Below are positions 1-7,880 of a stretch of DNA of 64,000 nt, piece by piece. The stretch is from assembly GCA_944385435.1 (NCBI GenBank), contig CALWXG010000001.1, positions 62,001 through 126,000 of the forward strand. The letters run 5' to 3'. A program made the position numbers and the translations under genes. Under the pieces are notes generated by a model. The model was not told the origin of the DNA. It saw only the letters and a list, made by a program, of their open reading frames with translations, and did not search any database. The DNA is from an uncultured Oscillospiraceae bacterium. Its GTDB lineage: Bacteria; Bacillota; Clostridia; Oscillospirales; Oscillospiraceae. Numbering within the stretch: the stretch's first letter is position 1; each line of letters begins with the position of its first letter.

Positions 1-1
1 C

Positions 2-418
2 ATCAACGGGCCCAACCTGAACCTGCTGGGCAGCCGGGAGCCCGGGATCTACGGCCAGCAGACCTACGACGACCTGTGCAAGCTGATCACCGACTACGCC
101 GCCACCCACAACGCCGCCGCCGTTTGCTTCCAGTCCAACCACGAGGGGGCCATCATCGACCAGATCCAGGCCGCCGAGGGCATCTACGACGCCATCATCA
201 TCAATCCCGGGGCCTACACCCATTACAGCTACGCCATTCTGGATGCGCTGAAGGCGGTAAGTGTCCCCGCCTATGAGGTGCACATCAGCCACATCGACCA
301 GCGGGAGCCCTTCCGGGCCATCTCCGTCACAGCCCCCGCCTGTGTGGGCCAGATCTACGGCCATGGCTTCCAGGGCTACCTCATGGCCATGGACCACTTC
401 CTGGAGGAGCGCAGATGA
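2..418 (+). CDS. aroQ: 3-dehydroquinate dehydratase, type II (5' end cut by window)
   Basis: Catalyses dehydration of 3-dehydroquinate to 3-dehydroshikimate, the third step of the shikimate pathway, in the cytosol. The frame is open from the first bases and reads through the family hallmarks: the NGPNLNLLG loop at the very N-terminus, the flexible lid with the arginine and tyrosine (SREPGIYG), the FQSNHEGAIID segment, the INPGAYTH segment and the VHISHIDQREPFR segment with the catalytic-histidine region. Only the initiating residues are missing. The stop codon overlaps the start of aroE (ATGA), so the two are translationally coupled in an aromatic amino acid operon that begins outside the window. 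Identification is firm because all active-site blocks are intact; the true start lies before base 1. Confidence 0.95.
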   Translation: MNGPNLNLLGSREPGIYGQQTYDDLCKLITDYAATHNAAAVCFQSNHEGAIIDQIQAAEGIYDAIIINPGAYTHYSYAILDALKAVSVPAYEVHISHIDQREPFRAISVTAPACVGQIYGHGFQGYLMAMDHFLEERR

Positions 419-1260
419 GCGGCCCCCAGCTGCAGGTCATCGGGGACCCTGTCCTGCACTCCAAATCCCCGCTGCTCCACCGGGCCATGCTGTCCATGCT
501 GGGGCTGGACCTCCCCTATACAGCCCATGTGGTCCCCAAGGGCGGCCTTCCGGAGTACCTGGCCTGGGCCAAAGCCCACCAGGTGATCGGCTTCAACGCC
601 ACCATGCCCCACAAGGAGGACCTGATCCCCCTGATGGACCGTCTGGACGAGGACGCCACCCGGATCGGGGCGGTGAATACCGTCTGCCTCCGGGAGGGCC
701 GGTTCATCGGCCACAACACCGACGCCGGCGGCTGCCTGGCCGCCCTGGTGGAGTCCGGCCTCTGGCCCCGCAGCCAGGTGGTGGTGCTGGGGGCGGGGGG
801 AGCCGCCAAGGCGGTGGCTCTGAAGCTGGCCGCCTCCGGCGCCCAGCGGGTCTGGGTGTGCAACCGCACCGTGTCCAAGGCCCAGGCTCTGGCCGATGCG
901 GATCCCCATCGCGTTCTGGCTGCCGCGGACTTCTCCCCCCGCACCCTGGCCGGGCTGTGCGCTCAGGCCCAGCTGGTGGTCAACTGCACCAATCTGGGCA
1001 TGGCCGGCTGCGGCCAGTTCCAGGACTTCTCCTTCCTGGACGCCCTACCCCGGGAGGCCGGGGTTTTTGACCTGATCTACCACCCGACGGAAACCCGGCT
1101 CCTCGCCCAGGCCAGAGCCAGGGGTCTGGCCGTCTCCAACGGCCTGCCCATGCTGGTGCACCAGGCGGTGCTGGCCCTGGAGTATTTTCTGGACCGGCCC
1201 CTGGACCGGGGCTCCATGGCCAGGGCCGCCACCGCCGCCCTCACCGGCGCGGCCTCCTGA
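415..1260 (+). CDS. aroE: shikimate dehydrogenase
   Basis: NADPH-dependent reduction of 3-dehydroshikimate to shikimate, directly after the AroQ reaction. The 281-residue length is normal. The N-terminal substrate domain shows the HSKSPLLH motif (serines that bind the substrate carboxylate), then FNATMPHKED with the catalytic lysine, and GAVNTV with the asparagine. The C-terminal Rossmann domain has the GAGGAAKAV dinucleotide loop followed by VCNRT, whose Asn-Arg-Thr favours NADP. The start ATG overlaps the aroQ stop by four bases, which implies coupling. An intrinsic terminator about 45 bases after the stop ends the operon. It resembles AroE rather than the quinate-specific YdiB paralogues, but that distinction cannot be settled by eye. 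Confidence 0.95.
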   Translation: MSGPQLQVIGDPVLHSKSPLLHRAMLSMLGLDLPYTAHVVPKGGLPEYLAWAKAHQVIGFNATMPHKEDLIPLMDRLDEDATRIGAVNTVCLREGRFIGHNTDAGGCLAALVESGLWPRSQVVVLGAGGAAKAVALKLAASGAQRVWVCNRTVSKAQALADADPHRVLAAADFSPRTLAGLCAQAQLVVNCTNLGMAGCGQFQDFSFLDALPREAGVFDLIYHPTETRLLAQARARGLAVSNGLPMLVHQAVLALEYFLDRPLDRGSMARAATAALTGAAS

Positions 1261-1303
1261 CGGCATTCCCGGCACGCCCTATCCTCCACTGCGCACAGAA
1301 TAG

Positions 1304-1333
1304 AAAAACAGCAGGCATCCGCCTGCTGTTTTT
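1304..1333 (+). terminator. intrinsic terminator after aroE, usable from both sides
   Basis: A ten-base-pair stem (AACAGCAGGC paired with GCCTGCTGTT) around an ATCC loop is preceded by five A and followed by a T run. It can therefore end aroQE transcription on the plus strand and the DUF4015 gene transcribed toward it on the minus strand. Confidence 0.85.
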
Positions 1334-1418
1334 TGTCGTTTTTCCTGGCTCCGCCGTGCCTGGCACGCCCAGGCGCAGCTGGTTTTGGCCGGTACGCCGT
1401 CGCCTCACGAAGCGGCTC

Positions 1419-2513
1419 TCAGCCTGCTGTGTCAGGCGCGGACAGGGTCGTCCAGCTTCCGCCCGTTCTGGCGCCGCCCAGACTGACCAGGCGGTCCGAT
1501 GCGTGCTCCATCCCCGCCTGCTCCAGCGCGGAAACCAGGGGCTGCTCCCCCTGCGCCGGCAGAGCAACCCAGATCCGGTGGGCATATTGGGCCAGAGAGG
1601 ACGCCGTCAGCCCGGACAGGGTGTTGGTCCCCAGCACCGCGTCCGCCGACACCATCAGGGAGACCTTTGCCTCGGTCTCCTCCAGCGCCGCGGTCACTTC
1701 CTCCAGGAACTGCCCGGCCGGCCCGGTGAGATCCACCGGATGATATTCCGAGGTGGCCAGCACATAGGTCTCCCCCTGGTCCGGGAACCCCGGGCATTCC
1801 AACAGAATCTCATCAAATCCCATCTCAGCCAGCTCCGTACACAGCCGGGTGAGGTAATCCCTCACCTGCTGAGACACCGGACTGACCCAGCGCAACCCCT
1901 GGGGATCATACCAGACATTCCCGCCCCGGGTCATCAGTGGGCCGCCGATGCCGGCATTGGCCAGGGTCTGGTCCCGGAAACAGGAGACCCGCGCCACCAG
2001 ATACAGCTCATCCTCCCGGTCCAGTGCGGAGATTGCCTGCCTCACGCTGCTGTCTCCGGCCGCAACCCCCAGGGAGACCGCCTGCTCCACGTTGGAGTCC
2101 CAGGACAGCCGCCCGTATGCGTTCTTCATCTCCACCACCAGCGCATTGCCGCCGGCTGCGGTGACCGACTGAGCCGCCGTACCGTCCGTCAGCTGCTGCA
2201 CACTCACTTCCACTGCTCCGATGGTCTCCCAGGCCGGTTCCTCCGCCGCCTGACTGGGCTGCTGCGAGGGCGTCTGGGTGATGATCACCACCGGTTCCGT
2301 CGTCTCAGGGCCATCCGGCTCCTCCTGGCTCCAGGGCAGATTGATCTTCACGCCATCGTCTGTATATTCCACATATCTTCCCAAAAACACCGCAAACAGA
2401 ATACATGCGATCAGAAGGATCAGCAGTACCACAATGATCACTTTCAGCACCAAGCTTCCGCCCCTACGGCGGCCCCGGTGTGACCGGTATCCTCTTGTAT
2501 ATCTTCTTGCCAT
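1419..2513 (-). CDS. membrane-anchored putative glycoside hydrolase (DUF4015-like)
   Basis: About 364 residues. A basic N-terminal cytoplasmic tail (RRYTRGYRSHRGRRR) is followed by one long hydrophobic segment (residues about 22-46) that anchors the protein, then an extracellular Ser/Thr/Pro/Glu-rich linker and a compact domain. The domain shows TIM-barrel-like strands such as FDEILLECPGFP and LMVSADAVLG, which resemble the DUF4015 putative glycoside hydrolase family; this is family recognition by eye, not a search. It is last in a minus-strand run with bofA, the yaaL-like gene and spoIID, so a role in spore-coat or cortex carbohydrate is possible. I chose the ATG before ARRYTRG; an ATG 66 bases upstream is also in frame and neither has a strong ribosome site. 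Confidence 0.6.
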   Translation of the reverse strand: MARRYTRGYRSHRGRRRGGSLVLKVIIVVLLILLIACILFAVFLGRYVEYTDDGVKINLPWSQEEPDGPETTEPVVIITQTPSQQPSQAAEEPAWETIGAVEVSVQQLTDGTAAQSVTAAGGNALVVEMKNAYGRLSWDSNVEQAVSLGVAAGDSSVRQAISALDREDELYLVARVSCFRDQTLANAGIGGPLMTRGGNVWYDPQGLRWVSPVSQQVRDYLTRLCTELAEMGFDEILLECPGFPDQGETYVLATSEYHPVDLTGPAGQFLEEVTAALEETEAKVSLMVSADAVLGTNTLSGLTASSLAQYAHRIWVALPAQGEQPLVSALEQAGMEHASDRLVSLGGARTGGSWTTLSAPDTAG

Positions 2514-2658
2514 CCCATACACCGTCCGGCTCTCAGAGTTCAACCCTTCCCCGGCGCTGGACCGGTATCTGTCCAGCATCCGGCGAATCGGCGCCCAAAT
2601 TGGCTATCCTATGATATCACAGCTGCTTTTTTGTTTCTACCCTTAAAAAGGCCGGAAT

Positions 2659-2675
2659 TTGTTAAGATTTTGTTA
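2659..2675 (-). promoter_or_regulatory. TTAACA-type direct repeat, 11-bp period
   Basis: Read on the minus strand, two copies of CTAACA/TTAACA start 11 bases apart and overlap the end of bofA. This is the geometry of PhoP/OmpR-family binding sites. The DUF4015 gene starts about 145 bases downstream. No convincing -10 element is correctly spaced from it, so this is only a candidate site. Confidence 0.25.
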
Positions 2676-2927
2676 GGAAATCAGCCATTGTGCCAGAAGA
2701 AGGAAGGCAAATCCAGGGATTCCCAGCACTCCCAGCACCAGCGCATTGAACAAGTTCACTCCCAACGGGGCGCCCAGCCAGCTTCCGACGCCCTGGAACA
2801 GCCAAAGAAAGGCCAGTCCCAGGCCGGATCTGCCCAGCAATCTGCCCAGAGAGCCCAGCGGGCGCCGTGCCACAGCCAGCAGCAGGATCCCTGCCGCCGC
2901 CACAGCCGCCCACACCCAGCCGTTCAT
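2673..2927 (-). CDS. bofA: pro-sigmaK processing inhibitor BofA family protein
   Basis: An 84-residue, almost wholly hydrophobic protein with two to three membrane segments and the family's C-terminal block NLFNALVLGVLGIPGFAFLLL. In Bacillus, BofA sits in the outer forespore membrane with SpoIVFA and restrains the SpoIVFB protease that activates sigma K. The ATG overlaps the end of the yaaL-like gene by four bases (ATGA). This yaaL-bofA pairing is conserved in Bacillus, which supports the call. The first 90 residues of the longer open frame were rejected because they shadow the yaaL-like gene. Confidence 0.85.
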   Translation of the reverse strand: MNGWVWAAVAAAGILLLAVARRPLGSLGRLLGRSGLGLAFLWLFQGVGSWLGAPLGVNLFNALVLGVLGIPGFAFLLLAQWLIS

Positions 2928-3172
2928 CCCGCGTCTCCTTTCCGGGCCTCCAGCAATTTGAACTGCCGGACCAGATAGGAATACCGGCTGCGCAGCGCGT
3001 TGATGGTAAATACACAGGAGTCCACCAGATCCGGATCGCTGTGCACATTGAAATCCGCATAGGCCTGGCTGAGCATCAGCCTGGTGTGCTCCATCTCCTC
3101 CCGCAGCTGCTGCCGTTCCTCCTCTTCCGGGGCGGACCCCCGTCTGCGCCGGAACTTGACCGCTTCTGCCAT
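2924..3172 (-). CDS. YaaL-like DUF2508 family protein
   Basis: An 82-residue, charged, predicted helical protein. The C-terminal part reads ALRSRYSYLVRQFKLLEAR, typical of DUF2508 proteins, which are encoded next to bofA in spore formers. No biochemical function is established for the family. I chose the ATG seven bases after a GGAGG ribosome site rather than the in-frame GTG two codons earlier, which would overlap that site. It sits between spoIID and bofA and is probably co-transcribed with them. Confidence 0.75.
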   Translation of the reverse strand: MAEAVKFRRRRGSAPEEEERQQLREEMEHTRLMLSQAYADFNVHSDPDLVDSCVFTINALRSRYSYLVRQFKLLEARKGDAG

Positions 3173-3242
3173 TCTCACACCTCCTCCATGGTTTCACTCT
3201 ATGCTGATTCTGGACAGATATTCCAGTTTCTATACCGCCGCG

Positions 3243-4280
3243 TCACCGCTCGTTCCAGTTTTCCACACAGACGCCGGTATAGTAGTGACTCACGATCTCC
3301 CGCCAGCCGTCCCCCTGCTTTGCCATGGCGTTGGCGCCGTACTGACTCATGCCCACCCCGTGTCCGTACCCCGTCACGGAGAAGGTGAATTCCCCGCCGC
3401 TCTCCTCCACCTGGAAACAGGCCGAGCGCAGCCCGAAGAGGGCTCTGGCCGCCCCGCCGCTCAGGGTGATCCCGCCCACCTTCAGGCTGGACACCCGGCC
3501 GGAGGCGTTGTAGCTCACCTCCGAGATCCACCCTCCCGGGTCACCGGACAGCTCGGCCTGGGGGTACTGCTCCAGCACCAGATCCCGCAGCTCGTCCCCG
3601 GTCATGGTCACGGTGGAGTGGTAGTTGGGCACCTCCTCCCCCTCCGGACTGGACACCGACACCAGATAGGGCAGGCTGCCGCCCCACACCTGGGCCGCAT
3701 CCTCCGTCACGTCTGTGGAAGAGGAGAAGAACACCGCCTGAATGGGCTCTCCCCCGTAGGTGAGCACCTGTCCGTCAGTGTCCGCCACCGCGCGGGCGAT
3801 TTTTTCGGTATAATTCCGGGCGGACTCGCCCCAGTTCTCCGCCGCCTCCTCCGGCTCCAGATATGCCTGGCAGCATCCGGAATCCGTGCACAGATCCGCC
3901 CCCTCCTCCCTGTGGCTTCCTGCCGCGATCTTCCACAGGCTGTAGGTGCGGGCACACACGGCCTGGGCCCGAAGGGCCTCCTCCTCGAAAGAGGCCGGCA
4001 TCTCCGCCGCCACCACCCGCCACAGGTAGTCTGCAAAGGTGAGCTCCTCCACCGTTCCGTCCTCCTGCATCACCCGAAGACTCTCGCTTTCATCCCATCC
4101 CGGATCGGAGGGCGCCGCGGATGTCACCGGCGTGGGGGAGGGCGGCAGCACCGGGACCTCGTCCTCCTGGATGCCGATCACCAGCAGCGGAACCAGAAAC
4201 AGCAGCATGCCCAGGAACACCCCCATGGCAAAGGCCCGGCGGACAGCCCCCCAGCAATTCCATTCGTGCAAGTTTTCCAC
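3243..4280 (-). CDS. spoIID: stage II sporulation protein D (SpoIID family)
   Basis: SpoIID is a lytic transglycosylase that, with SpoIIM and SpoIIP, degrades peptidoglycan during engulfment of the forespore. The 345-residue protein has an N-terminal membrane anchor (residues about 15-37), then the SpoIID domain with YLWRVVAAEMPASFEEEALRAQ, containing the catalytic glutamate region, the AQAVCARTYSLW block, SSSTDVTEDAAQVWGG, and the C-terminal GYGHGVGMSQYGANAMA block diagnostic of the family. Start is a GTG after a G-rich segment; an in-frame TTG three codons in is an alternative. It leads the yaaL-bofA-DUF4015 run and is divergent from citrate synthase. No spoIIR or spoIIIA genes are nearby. 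Confidence 0.9.
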   Translation of the reverse strand: MENLHEWNCWGAVRRAFAMGVFLGMLLFLVPLLVIGIQEDEVPVLPPSPTPVTSAAPSDPGWDESESLRVMQEDGTVEELTFADYLWRVVAAEMPASFEEEALRAQAVCARTYSLWKIAAGSHREEGADLCTDSGCCQAYLEPEEAAENWGESARNYTEKIARAVADTDGQVLTYGGEPIQAVFFSSSTDVTEDAAQVWGGSLPYLVSVSSPEGEEVPNYHSTVTMTGDELRDLVLEQYPQAELSGDPGGWISEVSYNASGRVSSLKVGGITLSGGAARALFGLRSACFQVEESGGEFTFSVTGYGHGVGMSQYGANAMAKQGDGWREIVSHYYTGVCVENWNER

Positions 4281-4343
4281 CGCCCCCTTGCATTTATGCC
4301 CGTTTTCCCCCGGATTTCAAGGGATTTTCTGCATATTTTCACA

Positions 4344-4372
4344 TTGACTATTTCACATCACCGCGCTATACT
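4344..4372 (+). promoter_or_regulatory. sigma-A type promoter of citrate synthase
   Basis: TTGACT and TATACT are separated by exactly 17 bases, about 40 bases before the citrate synthase start and upstream of its GGAGG ribosome site. Confidence 0.75.
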
Positions 4373-4414
4373 GGTGAAGTTCCCATCGATTAGCAAAAGC
4401 GGAGGTGCCCCCAT

Positions 4415-5797
4415 ATGTATTTCAACGCACAGCCTGAACTGGTGGACGACAAATCCCTGGCTTTCCTCAAAGATATATGCAGCCAGTACTCCGACCAGAA
4501 CCATATACCGTCTGATTTATATGAGCGCTTCGGAGTGAAGCGCGGCCTGCGCAACGCGGACGGAACCGGCGTGATGGCCGGAATCACCCAGATCGGCAAC
4601 GTGCGCGGCTACTACGTGCAGGACGGCGAAAAGGTCCCCATGGAAGGTCAGCTGATCTACCGGGGGATTGACGTGCGGGATCTGATCCACGGCTTTATGA
4701 GCGAAGGCCGCTTTGGCTTTGAAGAGACCGCCTATCTGCTGTTGTTCGGCCGGCTTCCCAACCGGGAGCAGCTCCAGATCTTCCGGGGGCTGCTGGAGCA
4801 CTTCCGCACTCTCCCCGCCGGGTTCACGGAGGACATGATTCTCAAAGCTCCCAGCCCCGATGTGATGAACAAGCTGGCCCGGTCCACCCTGGCCCTGTAC
4901 TCCTACGACCCGGATCCCGAGAACAAGACCCTGGAGGTGGAATTCCTCCAGGCCATTCAGCTGATCGCCCGGTTCCCCATCATTGTCGCCCACGCCTATG
5001 CCTGCAAGCGGCACTATTACGACAACGAGTCCCTCTACCTGCACCGGCCGCAGCCGGGGCTGAGTCTGGCGGAGAATTTTCTCTACTCCGTGCGCCACGA
5101 CAATCAGTACACCCCAGACGAGGCGCGGCTTCTGGATCTGTGCCTGGTGCTTCATATGGAGCACGGCGGCGGCAACAACTCCGCCTTCACCTGCCGGGTG
5201 CTCTCCTCCTCCGGCACCGACATCTACTCCGCCATCGCTGCGGCAGTGGGTTCCCTGAAGGGCCCCCGGCACGGCGGCGCCAACAAAAAGGTTATGGAGA
5301 TGTTCGGCTATATCGAAGAAAATGTCTCGGACTGGTCCGATGAGGCGGAAGTGGCCGCCTATCTGGAGCAGCTGCTGCGCCGGCAGGCCGGGGACAAGTC
5401 CGGCCTGATCTACGGCATGGGCCACGCCATCTACTCCCTGTCCGACCCCAGAGCCGTGCTGCTCAAGCGCTTTGCCCGCCGGGTGGCGGAGAAGAAGGAT
5501 ATGCTCCGGGAGTTCGAGCTGTTCGAACTGGTGGAGCGGATCACGCCGGAGCTCTTCCACCGGGTCACCGGTCAGAACAAGGTCATCTGCGCCAACGTGG
5601 ACTTCTACTCCGGACTGGTCTACAAGATGATGGGCATTCCCCCGGAACTGTACACTCCGCTGTTCGCCATCGCCCGGGTGGTGGGCTGGTGTGCCCACCG
5701 GATTGAGGAGGTCTTCGCCTCCTCCGGCCGGATCATCCGCCCGGCTTACAAGGCCGTGTGCCCGGACCTGCCCTACACTCCTCTGGAACAGCGATAA
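4415..5797 (+). CDS. gltA: citrate/2-methylcitrate synthase
   Basis: Condenses acetyl-CoA with oxaloacetate to citrate at the entry of the (often partial) TCA route that feeds glutamate synthesis. The 460 residues hold the catalytic triad blocks: MEHGGGNNSAFT (first histidine), GMGHAIYSLSDPRA (second histidine) and NVDFYSGLVY (aspartate), plus the CoA-binding GSLKGPRHGGAN loop. It carries an N-terminal extension of about 40 residues before the core, as in several clostridial homologues. A close-to-consensus promoter, a GGAGG site and a strong terminator bracket it as a single-gene unit. Methylcitrate synthase activity cannot be excluded, but no prp genes are nearby. Confidence 0.92.
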   Translation: MYFNAQPELVDDKSLAFLKDICSQYSDQNHIPSDLYERFGVKRGLRNADGTGVMAGITQIGNVRGYYVQDGEKVPMEGQLIYRGIDVRDLIHGFMSEGRFGFEETAYLLLFGRLPNREQLQIFRGLLEHFRTLPAGFTEDMILKAPSPDVMNKLARSTLALYSYDPDPENKTLEVEFLQAIQLIARFPIIVAHAYACKRHYYDNESLYLHRPQPGLSLAENFLYSVRHDNQYTPDEARLLDLCLVLHMEHGGGNNSAFTCRVLSSSGTDIYSAIAAAVGSLKGPRHGGANKKVMEMFGYIEENVSDWSDEAEVAAYLEQLLRRQAGDKSGLIYGMGHAIYSLSDPRAVLLKRFARRVAEKKDMLREFELFELVERITPELFHRVTGQNKVICANVDFYSGLVYKMMGIPPELYTPLFAIARVVGWCAHRIEEVFASSGRIIRPAYKAVCPDLPYTPLEQR

Positions 5798-6103
5798 CCC
5801 CGGTCTGTTCCCGTCATCCAGAGCATTTCCGTTTTACATGCAAAAAAGCGGAGGATTGTCAAAGCGCAATCCTCCGCTTTTCCTGTCTCAGCAGGTTTTC
5901 CCATGCCTGTGTGCTGTGTGTTCCCCAGATTTGTGTCAACTGCTTTCCTTTTGTTCCCTTCTGTGGTAAGATGCCTGTATCAATCGCACCAATCGTACCA
6001 TGGACACATTCCATTCGGCTCTGCGGTGTTTCCGGGGCATCCCGTGTTTCTGTAAACGGGGAAGCCGGACTCTTTTCTCGCCGCATGGCAGCGCCCGTAG
6101 CGT
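5798..6103. other. intergenic stretch between citrate synthase and trmO-like gene
   Basis: The first 85 bases hold the citrate synthase terminator. The remaining roughly 220 bases are less GC-rich and contain no open frame with a ribosome site and no recognised RNA motif. They form the 3' flank of the convergent trmO-like gene. Confidence 0.5.
5842..5882 (+). terminator. intrinsic terminator after citrate synthase
   Basis: AAAAGCGGAGGATT pairs with AATCCTCCGCTTTT around a ten-base loop. A-rich and T-rich flanks mean it can also serve transcripts arriving from the minus strand (trmO-like gene). Confidence 0.85.
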
Positions 6104-6784
6104 CTACTGCGGCTGTTCCGGACTCACACCAACCACCTGCAGCACCCCGTTGCGGACCGTAAAACGCACCTCCATTCCGGCAAAACCGAAGCCGTACACC
6201 CGCTCCGGGTCCCGTTGATAGGCCGGTCTGGGATCCTGTTCCAGCACCCCCCGCAGGGCCGCCCGGTCCTCTTCCGGGATGTGGACCAGCATCTCCTCCG
6301 GAATCTCCACCTTCAGCAGCCGGGACGTGTCCGCAGGCGCAAAACCCTCCGCCGCATCCGGGTGACAATCCGTATAGGGGACATAGGGCTTGATGTCATA
6401 GATGGGCGTGCCGTCCATCAGATCCGCGCCGGACACATGGAGCACCGGTCCCTCCGGGCCGTCCCACTCCACCCGGTCCAGCCGGACGCAGGACAGCCCG
6501 ATGGGATTGGGCCGGAACGGCGAGCGGGTGGCAAACACCCCCATCCGGACATTCCCCCCCAGCCTGGGCGGACGCACCGTGGGCGACCAGCTGTCCCGCT
6601 TGTTCTGAGAAAATTCCCAGATAAGCCACAGGTGGGAAAAGCCCTCAATGCCCCGCAGCGCCTCCGGGCTGCGGAACTCCGGCTCCAATATCACCCGGGC
6701 CTTCAGCTCCTGAACCAGTCCCGCCTGGCGGGGGATTCCGAATTTCGATGAAAAGGCAGAACGAATGCGGGCAACATACTTCAT
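6104..6784 (-). CDS. trmO: TsaA/TrmO-family tRNA N6-methyltransferase
   Basis: TrmO methylates N6 of t6A37 in threonine tRNAs using S-adenosylmethionine. The 226-residue protein starts with the TsaA beta-barrel domain: IPRQAGLV, FSHLWLIWEFSQN, GVFATRSPFRPNPIGLS (the conserved RSPxRPNPIG SAM-site block), DLMDGTPIYDIKPYVPYTD. A C-terminal region follows (LLKVEIPEEMLVHIPEEDRAALRGVLEQDPRPAYQ), as in full-length TrmO. The ATG with GGAGG six bases upstream was preferred to an in-frame ATG 22 codons earlier. It stands alone, convergent with citrate synthase. Confidence 0.88.
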   Translation of the reverse strand: MKYVARIRSAFSSKFGIPRQAGLVQELKARVILEPEFRSPEALRGIEGFSHLWLIWEFSQNKRDSWSPTVRPPRLGGNVRMGVFATRSPFRPNPIGLSCVRLDRVEWDGPEGPVLHVSGADLMDGTPIYDIKPYVPYTDCHPDAAEGFAPADTSRLLKVEIPEEMLVHIPEEDRAALRGVLEQDPRPAYQRDPERVYGFGFAGMEVRFTVRNGVLQVVGVSPEQPQ

Positions 6785-6989
6785 GGCTTCCTCCAGCTTC
6801 TCCCGCGCCGCCGGCGCGGGGACATGATGTTCGCTCTCAGCATACCACATTCCCCGCTGCGTGAAAACCCCGGCCGGCCCTCCTCCCCCTTGCAGAAAAG
6901 AAAACTTTCATTTCCCCCGCGACATGAAAATTAAATTACATTTTACATTTCTCTGCAAGATTCATTTACATTCGATTGGTACACTGGGC

Positions 6990-7010
6990 CTGTGCTGATC
7001 CAAAGCACAG
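6990..7010 (+). promoter_or_regulatory. short hairpin in the leader of the ECF operon
   Basis: CTGTGCT pairs with AGCACAG around a seven-base loop, ending about ten bases before the GGGAGGAG ribosome site. It is too small for a known riboswitch; it could modulate translation or be incidental. Confidence 0.25.
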
Positions 7011-7033
7011 CAAAACATTGGGAGGAGAACGTC

Positions 7034-7879
7034 ATGAGTTCTATGCAAAAGCAAAGCGCGACCCAGTCTCAGAAGCTGATGATTTTTGTACTGTCCATGT
7101 CCCTGTACGGGCTGGCCACCCTGTTCACCGAACTGATCCCCAGCTTTCAGGTGGGCATCGTGGAATTCTCTGTGGAGTATTTTCTGTTCATTCCCCTGAC
7201 CCTGTCCATGCTGTTTGATCCTCTGTCCGCGGCTCTGGGCGCGGCCACCGGTGAGCTGGTGTTCAGCGAGATCATGCTGGGCCAGTTCGGCGGCCTGGGT
7301 GAGCTGGAGAAGTTCCTCACCGTCACCATCGGCGTGTACATCGCCGGCCGGCTGGTGAGAGATCCGAAGAACCGCGCCATGGTGGGCGTGGCCGCCTTTG
7401 TGGGCACCGCCGCCCAGCTGCTGATGGGCACCGTGGTGGACATTCTGAAGGTCCAGCTGGCTGTGGAGGACTTTGAGGCCGTGGCCGGCCTGCCTGAGAG
7501 CGTCTTCGCCACCGAGGGCTTCGCCTTCCTCAACGACCTGCTCTTCTCCGGCATCCTCTTTGCCCTGCTGCCCACCCTGTACCTGGTTCCCAAGCTGTAC
7601 GGCAAGATCGAGCCGCTGATCGGCATGGCTCCCCGCACCCGGGACAGCGCCGTGAGCGGCATCAGCCCCAAGGCCATTCTGGTGTGCGTCATCGGCTTTG
7701 TGTGCGCCATCGTGGCTGAGCTGCTGGCCACCGCCGGCACCGCCCTCATCGACTGGGAGGCCGAGTGGGCGGAGAGCGGCACCGCCATGGCCATCGGCAT
7801 CGTGGTGGCCGCCATCGTGGTCATCGCCGTGCTGCTGGTGATGCGCCGGGCCGGGGAAAAGAAGGCCGCGGTGAACTGA
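7034..7879 (+). CDS. ECF transporter substrate-binding (S) component, substrate unknown
   Basis: A 281-residue membrane protein with about six hydrophobic segments. In energy-coupling factor transporters the S component binds the substrate in the membrane and docks on the shared T-A1-A2 module. Here it is the first gene of an operon with a fused double ATPase and a T component, which supports the assignment more than any single motif. A large charged loop between segments is unusual (residues about 150-185, between VDILKVQ and FLNDLLFSG). The start ATG follows GGGAGGAG by six bases. The downstream PHP esterase and inositol-phosphatase-family enzyme hint at a phosphorylated or sugar-like substrate rather than a classical vitamin, but this is inference. 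Confidence 0.7.
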   Translation: MSSMQKQSATQSQKLMIFVLSMSLYGLATLFTELIPSFQVGIVEFSVEYFLFIPLTLSMLFDPLSAALGAATGELVFSEIMLGQFGGLGELEKFLTVTIGVYIAGRLVRDPKNRAMVGVAAFVGTAAQLLMGTVVDILKVQLAVEDFEAVAGLPESVFATEGFAFLNDLLFSGILFALLPTLYLVPKLYGKIEPLIGMAPRTRDSAVSGISPKAILVCVIGFVCAIVAELLATAGTALIDWEAEWAESGTAMAIGIVVAAIVVIAVLLVMRRAGEKKAAVN

Positions 7880-7880
7880 G

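Noticed and set aside
4292..4319. Sigma-E-like promoter (CATAAAT with an upstream GAAAT) before spoIID
   Set aside because: The predicted transcription start would fall inside the ribosome site and about four bases before the start codon, so the placement does not fit.
6990..7010. Riboswitch upstream of the ECF transporter
   Set aside because: Only a 7-bp hairpin is present; no multi-helix conserved architecture of a known class was seen.
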